DNA from: Huiozyma naganishii CBS 8797
Taxonomy: Eukaryota > Ascomycota > Saccharomycetes > Saccharomycetales > Saccharomycetaceae
Direction: 5' to 3'
Assembly (NCBI RefSeq): GCF_000348985.1
Contig: NC_035930.1
Span: 1 to 64,000 of the forward strand
Length of the DNA stretch: 64,000 bases
The notes under the pieces are model-generated. The model had not been told where the DNA came from and made no database searches. It saw only the letters and a program-made list of their open reading frames with translations. A program made the translations under genes and the position numbers. Below, in pieces: positions 59,772-64,000 of this stretch (its first letter is position 1; every line of letters begins with the position of its first letter).

Positions 59772-62369
59772 ATGGGGTTTCTGTTTTCTAGGAAGAACAG
59801 TCGGAAAAAGACTGCGTCTTCAGAAGCGGTCACAAAGACAAAGGTACCGGAAAGAGCTGTCTCGGACCCACTAGCAAATAAGCCAAAAGATGCAGTTAAG
59901 CAGAAGTCAGATATTCTTGATCTTTCTGGGAGCTCCTTTATATCAAAGTGTTTGTGCTGCGGGACAAATGGACAAATCCCCACAGGCTTAAAGAAGTTCA
60001 AATGTTCTGTATGCTATACGACGAATTCATTAGTCTCCGGACCCAAAGGCACTTCGGCAAATGTGTCAACGAAAAATAAAAACGTTGTCTGCTCTCTACA
60101 ATATCTACAACACATTATTCAGAGCTGCTTGAAACAGGAAAGTAAATCTAATAACGTTGATCCGATGGGTAGAACGATATCATCGTTTGAACCGGTCAGT
60201 CAGTACCTAACAGAATGTTTCCACGATGCAGATATACTTGAACGATCGTTTTACGACCTCCATATATTGGAATCTATAAACCTGAAAGAATTGCATGCAT
60301 TCTATGATGTCATAATGAAATTACCCTCGCGCAAACCCTTCTACCAAATGATATGTGCATGTAACGACTTGTTGAAGAAACCAAAGAACAGAATTGAAAG
60401 CTTTCGTTGGATATTCATCATATGGGAAAATCCGGCATGTCGGTCCTGTTTGACGTTAAGAGATGATGAAAAAGGGTTTGAATCTCCCCAAATCAAGGCA
60501 GTTGCATATGAACTGACTAAGAGGTGTATAGGATATCTGTCCCACATGGACGGCAATCGGGACTTTAGATCCCATACATTGTATCTGAAGAATCTTCCAA
60601 CGGGCACTTTTTTCAACCATATTGAAACTTTGAATCTGTATCTAACGTACCAGTTGTCAAAGATACTCTATAGCAGAAAAGCTCGTACACATCCGACAAA
60701 GCCCAGTAACTCGAAAAAGAAAAATAGAATGTCATTAATAATGCCAGTTGTTGAGTATCAGGAACATTTACCGGATTCGCCAGGTGTTTCTCCAACAAGT
60801 GAAAGATCGGATGATTCCAAATATTTTGAAAACGCCAATAATCCAAAGAATAAGGATGTACCTAGAATCAAGCCCTATCAATATCAAGGAAACTGGCATA
60901 TTCGAACTGCGTGTGCGTTGATGAGTATATACCACGCTGCGAATACAGTTAGGGGCGCAAAAGAATACTGCTGCTATCCGTATAATCAATTGTCTATTGA
61001 CAAGTTTTACAACACAGTTCTTGATTTCATTGACTATAAACAGGACTTTGATAATTGGAAAGGTTTGAAAGTTAAAAAGTATCTGAACGAAATTGTTCCA
61101 AACTTAAATGTCCATGTCAAAAAGTTCTCGTTTTGTAGAAATTCGTTTTTGCTGTCTTTGGGCGTAAAAATATCCATTATGGAATTTGAGACTAGAAAGA
61201 TTATGGAATATCAAGCCGAAATGGCGTTTCTAGACTCTCTGGATAAGGGCAAGGTAATAGCCGTATACTTCAAAATCAAAGTTAGGCGAAATGAAATAAT
61301 GAACGATTCTTTGAGGGCTCTAAGGCAGCATCAAGGAGATTTTTTGAAATCCTTGAGAGTTGAGTTTGTAAATGAGCCTGGTATTGATGCTGGTGGACTG
61401 AGAAAGGAGTGGTTTATGCTACTTACGCGGGAAATGCTTTCCAAGCAAAATGGTTTATTTCGATACGTCGAGGAAAGTCGGTATTGCTGGTTTGAGTTCC
61501 AGCCTGACAAACTCAGTAAGCAGTCACTAGCAAGTCAAAGCTTTTATTTCCTGTTTGGTGTTGTGGTTGGTCTTGCCATATATAATGGTGTTATTTTAGA
61601 CCTGAAATTTCCTCGAGCATTATACCGGAAAATGTGCAGCGAAAAACTGACCTTTGCAGATTACTTCGAATTGTTTCCTCAAACAGGGAAAAACCTAAAA
61701 TTAATGCTGAATTACTCTGCAGAAGATTTCACGGATGTTTTTGGCTTGACTTTTGAGACAACTTATAAAACGAGAAATAGAAAGACGAAAAAGCTAACGA
61801 CAATAACCGAAGAGCTATGCGAAAATGGATCTTCTCTGGACGTTACGTTGAAAAACAAAAGTCGCTATGTTGATCTGTGGATTGATTACTATATGAACAG
61901 TTCAGTCGACAAACAATTTGATTATTTTTTGGAAGGGTTTCATCAGGTATTTGGTGGTTGTAATTCCATAGGCTTGTTCAACTCTGAAGAGTTGGAAAGA
62001 CTTCTTTGTGGTGACATCCAAGAAAACAAATACGACTTTGACATGCTGCGCTCGGTTACCAAATACGTCAATGGCTATGCAGACGACTCACCTGTTGTGC
62101 AATGGTTTTGGGATATTTTATTCCAATGGGATCCAAAAATGCAAAGTAAATTTCTGCAATTCGTCACAGGTTCTGACCGGATACCTGCAACTGGCATAAC
62201 GACTCTTCCTTTCAAAATCAGCAGGCTGAAGGGACCGACCGACTCTATGCTTCCGATCGCGCATACCTGTTTTAATGAGGTATCGCTTGGTAACTTTACA
62301 AATAGGGATGTATTAGGACAGAAATTATTCCTAGCAGTAACCGAGTCTCAAGGTTTTGAGTTCCGTTAA
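59772..62369 (+). CDS. HUL4: HECT-type ubiquitin ligase Hul4
   Basis: An 865-residue E3 ligase (S. cerevisiae Hul4 has 892), implicated with TRAMP in nuclear surveillance and protein quality control. A zinc-ribbon-like CxxC pair is visible at Cys60/63 and Cys78/81. The HECT domain covers about 500-865, starting near LKSLRVEFVNEPGIDAGGLRKEWF, with the catalytic cysteine Cys833 in AHTCFNEV. The chain ends GFEFR, like other HECT tails. The N-terminus MGFLFS fits an N-myristoylation pattern (Gly2, Ser6), which would be unexpected for a nuclear protein. Position and strand match YJR036C. Confidence 0.95.
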   Translation: MGFLFSRKNSRKKTASSEAVTKTKVPERAVSDPLANKPKDAVKQKSDILDLSGSSFISKCLCCGTNGQIPTGLKKFKCSVCYTTNSLVSGPKGTSANVSTKNKNVVCSLQYLQHIIQSCLKQESKSNNVDPMGRTISSFEPVSQYLTECFHDADILERSFYDLHILESINLKELHAFYDVIMKLPSRKPFYQMICACNDLLKKPKNRIESFRWIFIIWENPACRSCLTLRDDEKGFESPQIKAVAYELTKRCIGYLSHMDGNRDFRSHTLYLKNLPTGTFFNHIETLNLYLTYQLSKILYSRKARTHPTKPSNSKKKNRMSLIMPVVEYQEHLPDSPGVSPTSERSDDSKYFENANNPKNKDVPRIKPYQYQGNWHIRTACALMSIYHAANTVRGAKEYCCYPYNQLSIDKFYNTVLDFIDYKQDFDNWKGLKVKKYLNEIVPNLNVHVKKFSFCRNSFLLSLGVKISIMEFETRKIMEYQAEMAFLDSLDKGKVIAVYFKIKVRRNEIMNDSLRALRQHQGDFLKSLRVEFVNEPGIDAGGLRKEWFMLLTREMLSKQNGLFRYVEESRYCWFEFQPDKLSKQSLASQSFYFLFGVVVGLAIYNGVILDLKFPRALYRKMCSEKLTFADYFELFPQTGKNLKLMLNYSAEDFTDVFGLTFETTYKTRNRKTKKLTTITEELCENGSSLDVTLKNKSRYVDLWIDYYMNSSVDKQFDYFLEGFHQVFGGCNSIGLFNSEELERLLCGDIQENKYDFDMLRSVTKYVNGYADDSPVVQWFWDILFQWDPKMQSKFLQFVTGSDRIPATGITTLPFKISRLKGPTDSMLPIAHTCFNEVSLGNFTNRDVLGQKLFLAVTESQGFEFR

Positions 62370-62533
62370 TTGAAAGCATTGCATCCAAATTTAACGAAAG
62401 CTGGAAAACTATTGAAAAGTGTCGATGTTTAAAAGTTTTGATCGTTAAATGAGCTTATTAAGAAGGGAGATATAATTACGAATACATATTCATTTTTTTA
62501 TGATAATAATAACAAATATTAATGATGCAATGT

Positions 62534-64000
62534 TCAATTTCTGAATTCCTCATCAAGGTACCAACCTTTCCTTTCCTTATCAAAACTGGAGATAGTCTTT
62601 AACAAGGCTCGTACTTTAACGACGCTATCTTTCTCTCGTAAATCAATACCAAGCTGCTCTATAATATTCTTCGAAGATGCAAAATAAGCAGGACAGCTGT
62701 TTAGATAATTCTCGATCTTTTCTAGTATTTTTTCATTGCTGTCAATGACAGAAGAAGATTTTGTGTCCGTGTTATCAATGTTCGCCCCTTCTTTTTTCGC
62801 AGCTCTAATGTTATTCAAAATTTCTTTTGACCCCAAAGATTTTTTGGTTACTTTTCCTCTCTTTTTAATTTTGCCAGCTTGCCCAAATTTTCCTGTCCAT
62901 GTTGGTGTCCCGATGTCAAATTTCTTGGTGGAATTTCTGGACTTTCTGAGAGCAGCCACAGCTTCCTCAGCAAGTCGTTGAGCTTCCTTAGTAACTAGTT
63001 TCGAAGAGCTCATATGGGAGTGGACCACTTGATCATGGGTTGAAATCCCCTCTATGTTGTTGGATCCACCAAGTAAACCGTCAATTAGTCTCTCGTCTTC
63101 ATTTTTGGCCTTTTCCTTCTGTTCCTTTCCGTTGTAAAAACTTTCCAATTTGGAAACACCAGCAATTTCAACCACTTTATCAAGGTCGTCACTTTGTGCC
63201 GAGGCAGAATTCTTCAACTTCATCGTAAGCTTTTCCACTTCCTGGGACATCTCCTCAGAGGCCAATCCATCATCCCCACCCAGGGTGAACAAATCTTGCA
63301 ATTCGTTCATTTTGAAGAATCTTTTTTGTCTGGGATCGTTCAAGATCTTATTTGTTAAAAACTGTTTGAAGATTTGCCTATGGTAGATTTTCTCCTCAAT
63401 GGTCCCAGAAACCATTAATCTGTAGATTGATACCTCTCTTTTCTGACCAATTCTCCAAGCCCTTTCCCTAGCCTGTAAGTCGGTGGACGGATTCCAATCG
63501 GGATCAAATATTATTATCCGGTTAGCGCCTGTGAGGTTGATACCAAGACCCCCAACTCTTGTTGTCAACAAAAATAAATCAAATGGCCCCTTGTTAAATT
63601 GATCCACTAAGTTTTGCCTTTTTGATATATTGGTTGTACCATCCATCCTCAGATACCTGATGTCTGAGAATTCGGGGTCGTTAACCGATACAAACCGTTC
63701 CAAAATGTCCAGCATCTGTCTTGATTGTGTAAAGAGTAACGTTTTATGTCCTTGTTTTTTCCAAAGTAAAATCAATTGTTTCACCACTTGCATTTTCCCG
63801 GACCGTTTCGGGTTCCCGTAGTCTCGCGTATTCTGCTTCTCATTTTTCTCAAGCAGATCCGGATGGTTACATATTTTTCTCAAAATGTCAATACCATACA
63901 AGACATGTCTTTTCCCACCTCTTATTTGGTCTAATTCGGAAGAGTTTAGGAACTCCATATATTTATTTTTCTGGTATTGTGTCAGTTTGCAGAACAGTAC
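62534..64000 (-). CDS. RAD26: Transcription-coupled repair ATPase Rad26, C-terminal part
   Basis: The frame stays open to the right edge, so 488 C-terminal codons of a roughly 1085-residue protein are present. Rad26 (CSB/ERCC6 family) is the Swi2/Snf2 ATPase that remodels RNA polymerase II stalled at DNA damage. Visible parts are the end of the first lobe, [15 protein letters not shown], and the second helicase lobe with [28 protein letters not shown] and motif [13 protein letters not shown]. The basic, low-complexity C-terminal region follows, ending in a conserved block near [18 protein letters not shown], probably a ubiquitin-binding or winged-helix segment. It is convergent with HUL4, as YJR035W is with YJR036C. 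Confidence 0.95.
   Translation of the reverse strand, partial: VLFCKLTQYQKNKYMEFLNSSELDQIRGGKRHVLYGIDILRKICNHPDLLEKNEKQNTRDYGNPKRSGKMQVVKQLILLWKKQGHKTLLFTQSRQMLDILERFVSVNDPEFSDIRYLRMDGTTNISKRQNLVDQFNKGPFDLFLLTTRVGGLGINLTGANRIIIFDPDWNPSTDLQARERAWRIGQKREVSIYRLMVSGTIEEKIYHRQIFKQFLTNKILNDPRQKRFFKMNELQDLFTLGGDDGLASEEMSQEVEKLTMKLKNSASAQSDDLDKVVEIAGVSKLESFYNGKEQKEKAKNEDERLIDGLLGGSNNIEGISTHDQVVHSHMSSSKLVTKEAQRLAEEAVAALRKSRNSTKKFDIGTPTWTGKFGQAGKIKKRGKVTKKSLGSKEILNNIRAAKKEGANIDNTDTKSSSVIDSNEKILEKIENYLNSCPAYFASSKNIIEQLGIDLREKDSVVKVRALLKTISSFDKERKGWYLDEEFRN

Overview
The window is nuclear DNA of a budding yeast of the family Saccharomycetaceae. Nearly every gene is a clear counterpart of a Saccharomyces cerevisiae gene, genes are compact and almost intron-free, and the one intron found has the yeast TACTAAC branch point. 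Gene order interleaves two pairs of S. cerevisiae sister regions: YGL254-YGL237 with YFR050-YFR053, and YEL041-YEL026 with YJR049-YJR035. Several genes expected from an undoubled ancestor are missing (RTG2, RET2, RPN12, BRR6, KAP114, NUP85, URB2). That pattern fits a post-whole-genome-duplication species whose duplicates were lost differently from S. cerevisiae. The coding sequence looks moderately GC-rich, so a Kazachstania (Huiozyma) naganishii-like species is my guess. This is inference only.

Layout. Positions 1-10.5 kb look subtelomeric: the tail of an unknown gene, a Flo-type PA14 adhesin with 33-residue repeats and a frameshift before its GPI signal, a hexose transporter with a cluster of Rgt1-like sites upstream, and a butanediol dehydrogenase. 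Positions 10.9-36.8 kb follow S. cerevisiae chromosome VII left: FZF1, HXK2, HFM1 (MER3), RMR1, ZIP2, then PRE4 (from the chromosome VI sister), PDE1, RAI1, GUS1, RTF1, TAD1, DOC1, CSE1 and HAP2. Positions 37-64 kb follow the YEL/YJR pair: a small unrecognised gene, an NAD kinase, cytochrome c, ANP1, eIF5A, TAH11 (CDT1), a broken secreted-protein gene ending in HDEL (an insertion), SSC1, VPS55, POL32, VMA3, GEF1, SNU13, a large YJR039W-like protein, HUL4 and the C-terminal part of RAD26, which runs off the right edge.

Genes that work together. The sugar genes (hexose transporter, hexokinase, butanediol dehydrogenase) lie near the left end. HFM1, RMR1 and ZIP2 form a meiotic recombination cluster. 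HFM1 has a previously hidden first exon and an 87-base intron that carries a match to the Mer1 splicing enhancer. HAP2 lies 2.2 kb from a cytochrome c gene whose promoter has a CCAAT box. Promoters often fit gene function: PAC/RRPE at RAI1 and SNU13, a PACE-like element at PRE4, MCB/SCB at TAH11 and POL32, and a heat-shock element at SSC1.

Start codons were chosen as ATG by homology. Several reading frames extend further upstream only through GTG or TTG, and those extensions were dropped.
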